NCBI RefSeq assembly: GCF_950295315.1 | Contig: NC_080175.1 | Location: 69,873,357 to 69,937,356, forward strand | Direction of reading: 5' to 3' | Origin: Erinaceus europaeus | Taxonomy: Eukaryota; Chordata; Mammalia; Eulipotyphla; Erinaceidae | DNA: 64,000 bases | In this document: in pieces, positions 1-11,498 of the stretch | How the letters are laid out: the number at the start of each line of letters is the position of its first letter | How positions within the stretch are numbered: position 1 is the stretch's first letter | Translations under genes and position numbers: made by a program | The notes under the pieces: generated by a model | The model's database searches: none | The model's input: the letters and a program-made list of their open reading frames with translations, nothing else | Told to the model about the DNA's origin: nothing

Positions 1-150
1 CCAAGTTATTGTCTGGGTAGATGGTGTCATAGTTGGAAAAAGGACTCGAAAGCTGGATCAGAGAAGAGAGTAGCTCCCAAATATGGGGAAAGTATATAAG
101 TATTGTTAACTGTAAGCCCTACCGGTTTGATCTGGGGCCAATATTCAAAA
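1..150 (-). mobile_element. L1-I 3' UTR fragment, cut by window start
   Basis: The sequence is nearly the same as 17,879-18,030, which lies inside a recognisable antisense L1 3' UTR. Shared blocks include 'ggtgtcatagttggaaaaag' and 'gtagctcccaaatatgggga'. The element continues to the left of the window. Confidence 0.75.
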
Positions 151-800
151 GCTGAGCTTTAAAAAAAGATTTAGTTGCCTAGAAGAAAATGAGAGCACGA
201 GAACTTGACTGCTACTGCACTGTGGCATGTGCAGTGCAGGGTATCATGTTTACAATTCGCCTCTTGTAAGTTTAAACTAAAGTAACTCCACTACACTACT
301 TCTCAGTACTTATTTGGAATCTAGATGTCTCTAGCCACTCATTTGGAAATCTTAGCTCAATTATAGAATCATTGCTTCGCTCTCAAAATGAAATTTAAAA
401 TGCTTATTTTTAAAACACTTTAGGATACTTATATAAGAGTGCCGTTGTCAGCTTAAAAGAATAGTCTTTACTTGGATACAGTCTTTGAAATGGGATTTAA
501 CCAGTTTAACAAATTGGTGTTAGAGCTCCTAATGACAGTAATCTTGCCTTTTGTTCAGATTTCTTCAAAACTAGTTGTGTGTTGCATTGTATGTGCTCTG
601 TTGTTATGAAGTGAATAAAATTATGTAACTTTTTGGCAAGCTTCATTAACACGTTAATAGAACACTGCAACATAGCACTACAAAAGTGAAAATTCAAGTG
701 GGTTTAATAATTTAGGCATTAAAGGAATATAAATGTGATCTGGTGTGGGATTATGTGAAAGCATGGTAGAGCATAGGGAAACTCCCCGATCCTTAAGATG
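151..800. other. Anonymous AT-rich DNA
   Basis: I see no gene, repeat family or RNA here. The open frames are short and of random composition. Confidence 0.6.
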
Positions 801-806
801 AAGGTC

Positions 807-1525
807 TGAAATGACACCCCACCTGTCAGTCTCTCCCTTTCGAGGATACAGCTTGGAGGGAAACGCTTTCCTGACTCAGTTTCCCCTTGTCAGTCTCCCA
901 GGCTTCACAGAGGAAGCCTGCTTGAAAGTTCACTTAAAGTTCACTATGTTCACTGTAAGTTCACCATCTTTTGATCACATACAAAGTATACACTCCATCA
1001 CTGCCTTGCCAGTAACTTAACAGTGAGACCCCCACACCTCACTTCCCGGATTCTTTGACCACCATGATCTACATCAGACTCTGCCCTCTGCTTTGTCTCA
1101 CTCTACTGGTTTAACCACCATGTCTTTCATAATACCTTTAGATAATTAACATCTCTTACATCATGGGAGCTAATTTCCTTGACCTTTTGGTAACTCAACA
1201 ATTCCCGTCATTCTTTAGCCCTCTCCACCATAGGGGTACTGACCTTTTGAAAATCTATGATTACTGACATATGTGAAAAATGTTCTTTGTTCCACTTTGC
1301 TATATAAGCTTTGTCCTCCTCTGAATAAATTGGAAGTTCATACCTGAATTCCTCCTGGCTGGTTCCTTCTGCTTCACGCGATCCCTTGAATCGGTGATGG
1401 GAAAGCCAGTGGCTTACCTCTGTTGTGAGGCTACTCACGTGAGCACCTGGGATATAACACATCAGTAATGCCCCAGACTTGCATACTTCAGGGGTTGGAG
1501 CACCCAAGTTTAATCCCTGTCAGAG
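807..1525 (+). mobile_element. ERV LTR, class I-like, ends approximate
   Basis: The stretch opens with 'tgaaatgacaccccacctgt', which resembles a gammaretroviral LTR start. It then shows a TATA box (tatataag, 1301-1308) followed by AATAAA at 1324-1329, the promoter-to-polyadenylation spacing of an LTR. I found no clean target-site duplication, so the 3' edge is uncertain (about 1,450-1,525). The 99-codon antisense frame at 1,208-1,507 runs against the LTR and has no recognisable domain. I see no internal retroviral genes, so this is probably a solo LTR. Confidence 0.6.
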
Positions 1526-1530
1526 GTAAG

Positions 1531-1965
1531 CTTTGTTAACATAATCATCTCTTTCTTTCATATTTAAATAAATGTTTAAAGTATAAAACATCTTACACAT
1601 TAGAAAGAAACATAAATGCACACAGCTAATTGAAAACATGTGACAATTACTCTCCCAAACAAATCAGAAGATATGCCAGAATATATCAAGAGACTTGCAA
1701 TCTGCAAAAAAAATAAATAGAATAATACATACTATGAGTTGGTTTTGATTTTTTTCTTTTTCATAGTTTTGCAAAGCACAGTTTTGTATTATTGATTCTG
1801 TTAGGTTATTTTATTTGTCCATGTATAAAATCTGTAGCAAAAATGGAAACATTGAACATTTAGACCTACTTGAAGAAGTATAGTTACAAAAATCCAAGTG
1901 ATAGCATATATTTTAGACTTGTTATTATATCAGTTTCTGATGACAAAATACAACATTCAAAGTGG
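1531..1965. other. Anonymous AT-rich DNA
   Basis: No gene or recognisable repeat is seen. Confidence 0.5.
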
Positions 1966-1969
1966 CTTT

Positions 1970-2099
1970 TTTTCTTTTCATTGGGGCATTAGTGGTTTAC
2001 TGTACAGTTACTGGCACATGGGTACAAATTCCCTTATCCTTATGATAGGTGTTGGTAAAATACTCTCACCTCCAATTGAAAACCCCCCAAATCATCTCC

Positions 2100-2139
<40 letters not shown>

Positions 2140-2186
2140 TCCTCTTATCCTCTTTCTCCAGAATCCTTTGCTTTGGTGCAGTATAC
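1970..2186 (-). mobile_element. L1-II 3' UTR, left part, split by an LTR
   Basis: The piece 'cctttgctttggtgcagtat' is the reverse complement of the L1-II 3' UTR seen sense at 49,560-49,585. It continues as 'accacacctacttcaagttt' after the LTR at 2,645. The LTR therefore inserted into an existing L1 tail. A (CA)n run lies inside. Confidence 0.7.
2102..2135. repeat. (CA)n microsatellite
   Basis: About 17 CA units lie within the L1-II 3' UTR fragment. The overlapping open frames with His-Thr runs are translation artefacts of this repeat. Confidence 0.95.
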
Positions 2187-2650
2187 TGTTGTTTTCTACG
2201 GGTTATGTTGTTTTTGACGGGTTATGTTGTTTTCGCCAGGCTGGCTTCACGGGCGGGTAACAGACGACCAGGGACTCATGGCTGGGTTGTACGCAGTATC
2301 TCTTTATTCATGCAGGACGCAGCACAATCTAAGATGAGCTAAGCTAAACTCAAGGTAAAGTAAAACTCACAATGCTGTCTTTATATATACTTGCCAAGTA
2401 GGGTGGAAACAGGATGTGATATAGAGAGGGTGGAGAGAAAAGTGACTGGTGAAAATCAGAGTGTGACAAGGAGAGGGTGGAGCAGGCGAGAATCCTATCA
2501 CTGAACCACCAATGCCCTGGAGGGAGGGTGGTACTTGTTAACAGTGGTTATGTAAATAGAATGAAGTGGTTATGTAAATAGAATAGTGTTAAGCAGGGGG
2601 GATTTAAACCAAATGAAACAGAAGGGGTCTCATGCATACCAACAGTATAC
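2181..2650 (-). mobile_element. Solo LTR with tRNA-Gly-like U3, class II, with TSD
   Basis: The LTR spans 2,187-2,644 (458 bp). It starts TGTTG, ends CAACA, and is flanked by the 6-bp direct repeat GTATAC (2,181-2,186 and 2,645-2,650). On the minus strand it has a TATA box at 2,381-2,390 and AATAAA at 2,303-2,308. Six-bp duplications are typical of class II (betaretrovirus-like) ERVs. The U3 matches the LTR at 14,567-15,029, but R/U5 does not. A 17-bp motif repeats twice near its U5 edge (2,198-2,214 and 2,217-2,233). No internal genes remain, so the provirus was lost by LTR-LTR recombination. Confidence 0.88.
2483..2515 (-). other. tRNA-Gly 5'-half-like sequence in LTR U3
   Basis: On the minus strand these 33 nt begin GCATTGGTGGTTCAGTGATA and run on to ATTCTCGCCTG. 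They match the 5' half of mammalian tRNA-Gly (GCC/CCC) with two differences. The match stops near the anticodon, and no T-arm follows, so this is not a tRNA gene. An identical copy lies at 14,699-14,731. Confidence 0.85.
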
Positions 2651-3430
2651 CACACCTACTTCAAGTTTTACATTGTGTTTTCACCTATATCTCTGTCTCT
2701 TTAAGTTCAGCCTGAGTGAGATCATTCAGTACTCATCCCTCTCTTTTTGTCTCACCCCATCTTACCCAGAACTATTTTTTTCCTTGCTTTTGTTTTTGGA
2801 TAGTTTTAATATGATGTGTCTTGGTGAGGGTTGTTTTGGATTCATGAACTTGGGTGCTTGTCATCTTTCTAGATGCCTGTGTTTTGAATGCTGCATAGGT
2901 GTAGAAAATTTTCTACTATGATTTATTTGAATATGTTCTTTGCACCTCTCTCCCTTTCTTTGTGCTCATGGATCCCAATAACTCTCACATTTTCATACTG
3001 GAGTCTGCTACTTCATAGAGAATTCATTCATTTTTCAGTCTCCAAACAGCTTTGAACTCATAGAATATAGTGGTTGAATCTTCTTCTAGCCTTGTTATTT
3101 TCTCCTTAGCCTGATTAGTGTACTTCCTAGGCTTGCATGTGAACTTTAATTCTATCCAAAATGATCTTCACATTCTATAGTTCTGTTTTCTCTCCTCCTC
3201 CTTTCGCTCCCTCTCTGTCCCCCCCCCCCCCCATCTCTCTTGTATTCTGTAACTCTTTGGTGAAATGATGCCTGCATGCATGCAGTTGTGGCTAAGTGGG
3301 CTTCTTCAGAAATCTTAGCTATAATTAGGTGAGGTTGCAGGTGATTTTTCTTATCCTTATCTAGTAGATTGGGGTAGTGAGCTTTCAGCAGCTGCTACCC
3401 CATGGCCACACCTCTGGAAATCCACAAAAA
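2645..3430 (-). mobile_element. Decayed L1 sequence, antisense
   Basis: The first part completes the L1-II 3' tail split by the LTR. The remainder, with segments such as 'gagtgagatcattcagtact' and 'ctcatggatcccaataactc', looks like old antisense L1. A 10-base C run lies near 3,222. Beyond about 2,720 the assignment rests on general resemblance. Confidence 0.5.
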
Positions 3431-4900
3431 TGGTGTAATATTTTGACATATTACATTGACTTCAAATTCAATATTTTCTTTGAAACTACTTTTATATTTA
3501 GCAACATTTTTTCCAGATGCCAGTTATTACAAGATATTTAGAATACATAGAAATGTACAGTGAAGTAGGAAAAATAGACCTGATTTATCATTCAGATATT
3601 CCTTGTTAAAATATTGAATGTTTAAAATTCTGATTTTTATACTTTTTTATTTATAAAAAGGAAACAGTGACAAAACTGATTTTTATTCTGTTTTATTTTT
3701 CTTGTCAGTTTTGAGAACATACTAGAAACTTTAACATCATCCTTTTCAGTAGAGTATTGAGACTTTTCATAAGTGTAATTGTGGGTAAATGCAATATTCG
3801 TCCTGTGCCTTGGTTTCAAGAAATCTGTCAGAACATTTAAGTTGTTTGACACATATTTGATAAATATTAAATTTAATGTAAGTTTGTTTTTTATTGAGGC
3901 TTTCTTTTTCAATTGAAGTTTCTTTGTTTAAGCTTAGTTTTTCTTCTCTTCCTTCCATCCCTGTAGTTAGATGCTAGCTAATTCCTAGAATTTTCTCTCC
4001 TTTTTCTCTGTAAACTGAAAAAAACTCTGAATTCCCTTCTACTACTGTGGCAGCTTCAGCTTAGTTGTGATGGATGAATTTTAATTTTAAAAAGGACATG
4101 AAACATATATGATAACATTCATTAAGTTACCATGAACTTTAAATAGAGGATTTTGTATAGCTTAAGAAGCATATGATATACTCTAAGAAAATATATGGGA
4201 AGATGGTAAATAGACTGGAGGAAATTAAGTGTTGATCAGGGGTGATATTTTTTATGTATCAAGTTTTACCTACGTTATATGCAAATAAGTTATTTATGCT
4301 GATATTAATACTAATGACTTCATGAATTAAGTGTTCATTTTTATGCATGATTTATTTTTTATTGATCTCAAGATCAATGAAAGTACAACAGTGCAGTAAA
4401 CATTCTATGGACAATACAGTTCATATATGAGTTTAATAGTTATATTCCTTTCAATAATATTCATTATTTTGTAAGAAAATATAGGTAATGTTGTAGACAA
4501 GATTATTGAATAAAAAATACTTTATTTTTAGATCACTTGATATGACTGATTTTTTTTCTCAGGCTAAGATATTTGATTTTAGTTTATTTTATAGACAGAG
4601 GCAGAAGATAGAATAAAAGAGATAACAACATACATACGTATAATATAAAAATCTATTTAGTGCAGGATTACATTGTTACTCAAAATAATATGCACTTAGG
4701 AAGCTTTCCTCAACATTACATTCCCTAAACTGTTATGTAATTTATATTTTCAAAAATAATTCATATTAAAATAATTTCTGGAAATAGTCATATATATAAT
4801 GTAAACTGACTTTCATTTTTTTATTTAGTAAAACGCCTTTTAATGACATTAGATTTTCTGTACACAAGTCCCTTATATTCTTTAAAGAATTTCTAAGATA
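3431..4900. other. Anonymous AT-rich DNA
   Basis: No gene, SINE head or LINE coding remnant is recognised. The antisense open frames at 3,637-3,958 and 4,766-4,978 lack domains and have base-composition-driven residues. Confidence 0.55.
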
Positions 4901-4904
4901 AAGT

Positions 4905-5045
4905 TTGGGAAGATGTGCAATGGTTGTGCACCAGAATACATGAGATACCAGAAGTTTTAGATCAGTTCTACCTCCCATAGACCATAGCTAAGCAGTGCTA
5001 GCCTCTCTCTCAGTCTCTCAGTACTATAAATAAATGTCTTTAAAA
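4905..5045 (+). mobile_element. SINE C, degenerate
   Basis: The segment 'ccatagctaagcagtgctag' followed by CT repeats and an 'ataaataaatg' tail resembles the sense C copy at 50,213-50,335. Confidence 0.45.
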
Positions 5046-5136
5046 ACTGAACTAAAATAATACTTTGTATATATATATGTATGCAAGAGCATATTGTGTG
5101 TTTATAATCCTAATATCTGTACATCATGATTCCTTT

Positions 5137-5479
5137 AAAGAATAAATTCCCCGGGGGTTGGGCAGTAGTGCGGGAGGCCAATGCACGTGGTGCCAAGCGC
5201 AAGGACCTGCGCAAAGATTCCATTTCAGAAGCGGTGAAGCAGGTCTGCAGGTGTCTATCTTTCTCTCCCCCTCTCTGTCTCCCTCTCTTGATTTCTTTCT
5301 GTCCTATCCAACAACATCAATGATGACAACAAGGGGAACAACAAGGTCAACCAAAAGGGAAAAAATGACCTCCAGAAGCAGTGGATTCCTAGTTTAGGCA
5401 TGGAGCCCCAGCAATAACCTTGGAGTCAATAAAATAAAATAAAATAAAATAAAATTAAATGAAAAAAAAAAGAATAAAT
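5137..5479 (+). mobile_element. SINE A, long form, with TSD
   Basis: The element body is 5,148-5,468, flanked by AAAGAATAAAT (5,137-5,147 and 5,469-5,479). The tRNA-like head is degraded and its B box is lost. The CT-rich middle, the 'caacaaggggaac' spacer and the extra 3' module ('gcagtggattcctagtttag') are clear. An (AAAAT)n tail at about 5,427-5,455 precedes the A run. Confidence 0.9.
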
Positions 5480-5762
5480 GGCCTACCTGTCATTTTACAC
5501 TATGAATGTCACATCTTGTTAAGAGTATAATTTGAGAAGTAATAAATTGTCTTTATGGTTGTATCCTGCTTAGACTAAGGAATTCTCATGTACCAAAATT
5601 CATGTTTTTATTGCAAAAGTCTTGAATTGTTAGCCTTCTAGTCATTTACTACCATTGCTTATACATGAAAATAATACTAGTTTTCCCATGAAAGTATCCT
5701 CAATTTTGTTTTGAATATTCCTCCCTTCAATATTTCCTCGAAATGTTATTTCCTGTTTCCAT

Positions 5763-6157
5763 AAAAGACTGGCTATTGAGGAGCCCGGTGGTAATGCATC
5801 GGGTTAAGAGCACATGGCATGAAGCACAAGGACCAGAGTAAGGATCCAGATTCAAGTTCCTGGCTCCCCACCTGTGGGTCAGGTGAGGCAGGATGGCGTG
5901 AGGCTGGGGGGGAGGGTCGTTGCTTCACTAGCGGTGAAACAAGTCTGCAGTTGTCTATATTTCTCTCCCTCTCTGTCTTCCCCTTGTCTCTCCATTTCTC
6001 TCTGTCCTATTCAACAACAGCAATAACAATAATAATGTCAACAACAAGGGCAACACAAATGGGAAAAAATGGCCTTCAGGCGCAGTGGATTTGTAGTGCA
6101 GGCACAGAGCCCCAGCGATAACCTTGGAGACAAAAAAAAAAAAAAAGACTGGCTATT
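5763..6157 (+). mobile_element. SINE A, long form, with TSD
   Basis: The body is 5,778-6,142, flanked by the 15-bp repeat AAAAGACTGGCTATT. The head shows an A-box-like 'tggtaatgcatcgggtta'. The centre holds an extra G-rich stretch (about 5,878-5,930) absent from other copies. It ends in the 3' module and a run of As. Confidence 0.93.
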
Positions 6158-8310
6158 ATTAAAACATATATACTTGTTTGTTACAAAATACCCTCAGGAC
6201 TGAAGGCAAAGATGACTTTCCTCAAGAAAATAGTGCAATCACCATCTTTCCCAGTGGAAATCAAATCAAAATAAATGATTAGTTTCTTTTCACAGAGCTA
6301 CTAAAACGAAAAGCAAGATTTTCTCTTTGTATGACTTTAAAAGTCATTTAAATAATAGAGTAATTCTTGATATTTTTAACAAAGATTTACAGAAGAGACT
6401 ATAGACTTGTTCTCAGGTATTTTTTAGTAACATAAAAGTTGACTGTAAGATGAAAAGTTGCCAGGGTAAAATTGAAAAAATCTTAACAGTTGTAGATAAT
6501 TTCTTAATATAAAATGACTGCTCCTCTGAAGAAAATAAATTCTTTTGATTCAGAATTGGCATATCAGAGATAACTTACAGAATTAAGTCAGTATTAGGAG
6601 AGAAATAAATGTGTATGCTAGTACACAAAGATGTCAGCTAGAGTAAGTCCAGCTCTTTCGTTATTACCAAGTTAGGAAAGGGAAAGGCCCTAGAAAATTA
6701 CTTTGTCTTTTTTTTTTTTTTTTAAACTGGCTGATTGCTTTATAACACAAGTATCATAGATTCTAATTTATAAAAATTATATCTTGGCATTTGCTGAATT
6801 GTCAGTCTTCTGTCATATTATTATAAAGTGTCTTGTGAACAATCTGTTTATTCCTGGTTTTTAATTATCAATGGGAACATTCAGAGTTTAAAAGTAAAAA
6901 TAATTGCTAAGCCTCTGGTCACTTGTGCACAGTGAATTATCTCTTTTAGAAGAATGTTACATAAAACAAACCATTGTATAGAGGAAACAGGAAAATACAG
7001 TTTTGTTGTTGGGTTGTGCAGGGAGGGATTTGCAGATTTTGTGAAAACCTGCAGAGAGTCAAGCAGAATCTGCATTATAGCACATGATCTCCTGTGGGGC
7101 AGAACCAGCAGGACCCCTTATGGTCTCAGCTATCTCTTCTCTGTATGTTTTTCTCCAGCTACATAAAAGCCTTCTATTCTTTGGAAACAGTAATGATGTG
7201 AGAACACTGAGACAAAGGGATAAGAAGATAATGACAAATATCAATTACATAATGACGCTTCACAGCTAAGTTTGACAAGACTGGGAGTCAAACTGAAAGG
7301 TGTTTGGATAAACTGATATGATTTTACCTACACTCTTAACTTTAAGAAATAGTTATAAAATTGAAAGGGGATAAAACTATTAGATGAGTATAGAGATTAC
7401 CCGATTGTAGGGATAATTGAAGGTTTTTTTTTTGCCTTAAACTTGTAAAAACTAAGTTTAATATTGTGCTATATTATTATGTTTATCTTTATCTCTCAGT
7501 AGATGGAATATTAGTTTTTTTCTTTAAGAACATTTTTTGAAATTAGAAGTGGCTAAAAAATGCAAAATCAAGTAAGAAGTACTTTTACATGTAATCTCTA
7601 AAGGTTAGAGTTTTTTTTTTTTGGGAAACAGCAGTTCTTTTTGCAATGGTATTAGTGCAAAAAAAAAAAAAAAAGGAATTTCAGAAAGTCTCCTACTTCT
7701 GGGTTACCATATCCTTGATTTAACCTTTATCATTTTTCTTGATTTAGATATTTTGCCTTTTGTTTGTAATCGACTCTAGAAATTAATGTTCATGTCCCTT
7801 TAAGGTGTCTTATTTAGTAAAATTTGTGGGTGACCTTTTCCCAAACAGGAATCACTTTATTTACTTTTTGTGCTCTGAAGTCCAACACAGAGTTTGCTCT
7901 ACTACAGTTCAATAGTATTTACTGAGAGTTGCAACATAATTTCTCACAAGGTCTTATGTATCCCTAATCAACCTAAGCTATTAGATTTGTTATATAACCT
8001 ATTAAAAGTTTAAATAAATTTAGATGTTTACAAATAAAGTTGTTAATTACGTGGAATCAATATGCTTTTTTGTTATGAGGGTTAATCCCTTAACTAAAAG
8101 ACAAGTCTTCTGAATTTACAAATGCATTTTTCCTTCTAATACTTTTTTAATGCTTTGGCATTTTTTCTGAGCATTCACTACCTGTTTCTGATATTAGTTA
8201 TCTGTTTTGATCAGTTCTTTAATAATATTCTGTTTATTAATTTGGGCTCCTCTTTATTTTTTGTAATTGCTATTATCACGCTGGACCACACTGGGTCATT
8301 TTTTTTTTTT
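6158..8310. other. Anonymous AT-rich DNA
   Basis: This is a long repeat-poor stretch. I found no gene. T runs near 6,710, 7,425 and 7,612, and an A run near 7,661, may mark very old insertions. The overlapping short frames at 6,881-7,269 on both strands show no domain. Confidence 0.55.
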
Positions 8311-8465
8311 TAGATAGATAAACAGAGACAGTGAGACACAGGGAGAGAAGGTAAGATCCACAGCACTAAAGCTTCCCCAGTGTAGTGGAGGCTGACCTTG
8401 AGCTTGGGTTCTGTTCATGGCAAAGCAAACACACTCCCAGGTTAGCCATTTTGCCAGGCTTTTAT
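8311..8465 (-). mobile_element. SINE B, old copy
   Basis: The antisense body runs from 'agatagataaacagagacag' through 'agcttccccagtgtagtgga' to 'ttgagcttgggttct', a B-box region, at the right. It is divergent. Confidence 0.65.
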
Positions 8466-8881
8466 CTTTATTTTTTAATTGTAGTTTTATATCTTGGCAT
8501 CTAAACATACATACAAAGCTCCCCCACCTTTTTCTTTTAAGTTTATTTTTTACCCCCTTTTAATACCTCCACTGCCCAATGTTAAGTGTACATGTATTTG
8601 TCAAGATAAAGTTGCTATAACAAAGAGATCCAGGATTAACATTTTCTTCAATAAAACACATTCTGTTTCTACTTCATATGACAATGTCAAGGTGCCCAAG
8701 TGGTTCTCTTTGCGAGATTCCCAGTCCCTATTTCCTTATGCTATTGCTCTGCAGTCCCCTAAAATAGTATCTTTGTCTGCAAGATTCAGTGTGGATCATT
8801 GCTATGTCTGAATTCTAGTTTGAGAAAAAAAATTTAAAAAAATAGAAGAAGCAGAAGGCAAGCGATTTCTTTTTAAGCAAG

Positions 8882-9365
8882 TGACCCAAACTTTTGGGTC
8901 CAGTTATCCAAGGAAGACAACAAGAGACGAGAGTGATGCAAAAAGCAGAGTCTTTATTGCTAGCCAGGCTATGGCCGAGACACCAAAACACTGACAATGC
9001 AGCCCTCAAGTGTTCGACCTTGAACCCCAGCACATGAGGAGATATATAGGGTATGGGTTCCATAGCATACATGACAAGCTTAGCCAATTGTGGTTATCTT
9101 CTTTAAACATCTGGGGGGAAATGTGGGGAAATGTTTAACAGTCTCTATCTCTCCGGAGATGCCTTGGAAATGCTTACTGGTCTCTATCTCTCCGGAGATG
9201 CCTTTCTTAGTGCTCAGCTTATCTTTGTTCCTGTTGACTCAGGGCCATGGGTTCAATCTCCAGTAACCGTCCTGAATTCCAGGACCTGTTTTTCTCGAAA
9301 CTGGGGCCTATGTCATTTCTGCAGTTTTTGGAGCCTGTCATGGAGTCACTGCAGTCTGCATCCTT
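8882..9365 (-). mobile_element. ERV LTR, antisense, right end approximate
   Basis: Read on the minus strand, it has a TATA box (complement of gatatatag, 9,041-9,049), AATAAA (complement of 8,953-8,958) and a U5 ending in '...tttgggtca' at 8,882. The U3 has a 25-bp direct repeat (9,141-9,165 and 9,180-9,204) centred on the palindrome CTCCGGAG, which resembles a retroviral enhancer repeat. I could not find a convincing duplication at the 5' LTR end. Class I-like by appearance, with no internal genes. Confidence 0.7.
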
Positions 9366-9369
9366 CAAA

Positions 9370-9773
9370 AATTTTTAAATTTTATTGGTGAGAACCTTAT
9401 AACATGTCTGGAAAAGTAGCTGGTAAGTGCTGCCTGTAAATAACTGCTACTCAAACAAGAAAAATGGCCATAAGGAATCTCACATAGTTGTTGCCACTGT
9501 GCGTTTTAATTGTGTCCTGTTAGTAGTCCCATTTCATCTGTACTAGGAAGCCATGAAAGAAGGACCAATGGGAGGGGAGTATATTACTGCTTTTCTGGAA
9601 TGAATTTGCTGTATTGCAGCAGTATGATATGCCAAGAATAATTAACAAAAATCAAATCTTAAGAAACGGTAGTTTCTTAACCACATGTAAGAACTTTTCC
9701 AAAACAAAACAACATTAACAGGACATCTGTGAATCCATCATTAAATAAACATACTTCTTAATTTTATAAATAA

Positions 9774-9810
<37 letters not shown>

Positions 9811-10070
9811 CTAAGCTATAATTTGTTTCATTCTATTCTTAACACTGTTGTAGTCAAAATTCCCAGTGATGCTTTTAGTATTCTGTCTACTTGGTAAACT
9901 CCTATTAAAATGTAATACCTATTAAAATGTGTTTTCCATTATGGTTTATATAGTGTTTTTTGAAATATAATTTTTTACATTAAAATGCTGTGGAAATCTT
10001 TATATTGAAATGATGAAATCCAAGATACCTCATGAATTACTTGCAGGTGTTTAAAATATCAGTTCTTTTA
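9370..10070. other. Anonymous DNA with a (CA)n run
   Basis: Apart from the microsatellite at 9,774-9,808, I see no gene or named repeat. Confidence 0.55.
9774..9808. repeat. (CA)n microsatellite
   Basis: About 17 uninterrupted AC units. Confidence 0.95.
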
Positions 10071-10077
10071 AATTTTA

Positions 10078-10195
10078 GATAGAGATAGGAAGAGAGGGAG
10101 ATAGAGCTAAAGACCACAGCACCATAGCTTCCTTCAGAGCAGTGGGACTGGGCTTGAACTTGGGTTGTGCAAATGTGAAAACAGTGAACTATCCT
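10078..10195 (-). mobile_element. SINE B, old copy
   Basis: The antisense core 'gatagagataggaagagagg', then 'agcttccttcagagcagtgg' and 'gggcttgaacttgggttgtg' (B-box region), places it in this family. Confidence 0.65.
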
Positions 10196-10228
10196 GAACT
10201 ATTTTTATAGGTCCACATACCAGGTTTT

Positions 10229-10525
10229 AAAAAATATTTATTTATTTATTTCCTTTTGTTGTCCTTGTTTTTTTTTTTTTTTATTGTTGTAGCTATTACT
10301 GTTGCTGGTATTGATGTCATCTTTGCTGGATAGGACAGATAGAAATGGAGAGAGGAGGGGAAGACAGAGAGGGGGAGAAAAAGATAGACACCTGCAGACC
10401 TGCTTCACTGCCTGTGAACTGTCTCTCCTGCAGGTGGGGAGCCAGGGATTCAAACCAGGATCCTTAGGCCTGTCTTTGCTCTTTGCTCCATGTGTGCTTA
10501 ACCCACTGTGCTACCGCTCGACTTC
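10229..10525 (-). mobile_element. SINE A, short form
   Basis: Antisense copy with A/T-rich tail at left ('atttatttatttatttcctt'), GA-rich middle, B box 'gattcaaaccaggatcc' and head 'gctaccgctcg' at right. It is flanked by 'ccaggtttt' on both sides (near 10,220 and 10,526), a likely target-site duplication. Confidence 0.9.
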
Positions 10526-10534
10526 CCAGGTTTT

Positions 10535-11126
10535 TTTTTTTCAAGAGTGTTAGAATCCCTCTTTATATGAGTCTAGCATATTGCTGGATTTTTCTCTTTA
10601 TATCTGTTAGATTTTAACTTATTTTTCTTGAGTTTTACTCAAAACTCTCAGTGTTGAGGTCCCAGGTCCTATCTCTCATACAAGTGAAAGTTAAGCTGTC
10701 CATTCAACTTAAAAAATTTAAGGGGATGAATGTTTTTATTTTACTTTATTAGTAATTTTATAATACATAGGAGCTTGGATTTGAACCCTGGTATCACACA
10801 GGGACAACATGATCTGAGGGGACCATATCTCTCTGCCTCGTCTCTATCAATAACTCTCCTCTATCTGAAATAAAAAGAATATAAACATTGATCTGGAAGC
10901 AGGAGAATTTGCATGAATGAGATGAGATCTTGGTGCAGCAAATGAATGAAGAAATGTAATGATTTTTAGATATTTGACGAGGCATCAGCTGAAGAACCTT
11001 AAGATTTTTCTCTATATTATTTTCAGATTTTATCATTCTGTTTCTGTTCTTCATATTCTTCAGTGGACATGTGATATGCAGGAGTAATAAAAAGTTTCTT
11101 AACCATATATGAAAATAGAAAAGTAA
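10535..11126. other. Anonymous DNA
   Basis: No gene is recognised. A possible old antisense SINE trace ('gatttgaaccctggtatcac') lies near 10,770-10,850. Confidence 0.45.
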
Positions 11127-11140
11127 AAGGGACTAGGTAG
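11127..11140 (+). mobile_element. SINE head, split by the 11.1-12.2 kb LTR
   Basis: The bases 'agggactaggtag' look like a tRNA-SINE head. It resumes after the LTR with the duplicated AGGTAG at 12,185 and continues through 'atgtgaacctgggggtcc'. The LTR landed inside this older SINE. Confidence 0.6.
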
Positions 11141-11265
11141 TGCCGCCGACCACCCAACTGGGGGCTCAGCAGGCCGATCCAGGGAGAATGAGACTTATAG
11201 GTGGGAGGTGGATTCGGCGCGACAGACAACACTGAGACACATGAGTTTCAATGCTGCTGCAATCT

Positions 11266-11296
11266 TTTACTGATATAGAGATTCTTTTTATAATAG
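11266..11296 (-). promoter_or_regulatory. LTR core promoter and poly(A) signal
   Basis: The minus strand reads 'ctattataaaaa' (11,296-11,285), then AGTAAA (11,271-11,266) about 20 bp on. Close spacing of TATA and a variant poly(A) signal fits a betaretroviral LTR. Confidence 0.65.
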
Positions 11297-11498
11297 CATA
11301 ACAAAGAAGCATAAATCAAAAGCTGGCCAAGTCAGTTGACCACAAAGTACGCAGGGTACATTTTTTATAAGTAACACAGACAGGAGGAACTGAAGGCATA
11401 CAACTACCATCAAAACGAAAGCACAGCCATACTGTTCTTTCATGGGTTATTAACCACATCCCTTTGGTTTCAGACAAAAGTCAATTTATCAGTAAGAA

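Noticed and set aside
1208..1507. 99-codon antisense frame with balanced composition
   Set aside because: It lies against the direction of an LTR that contains a TATA box and AATAAA. I see no motif.
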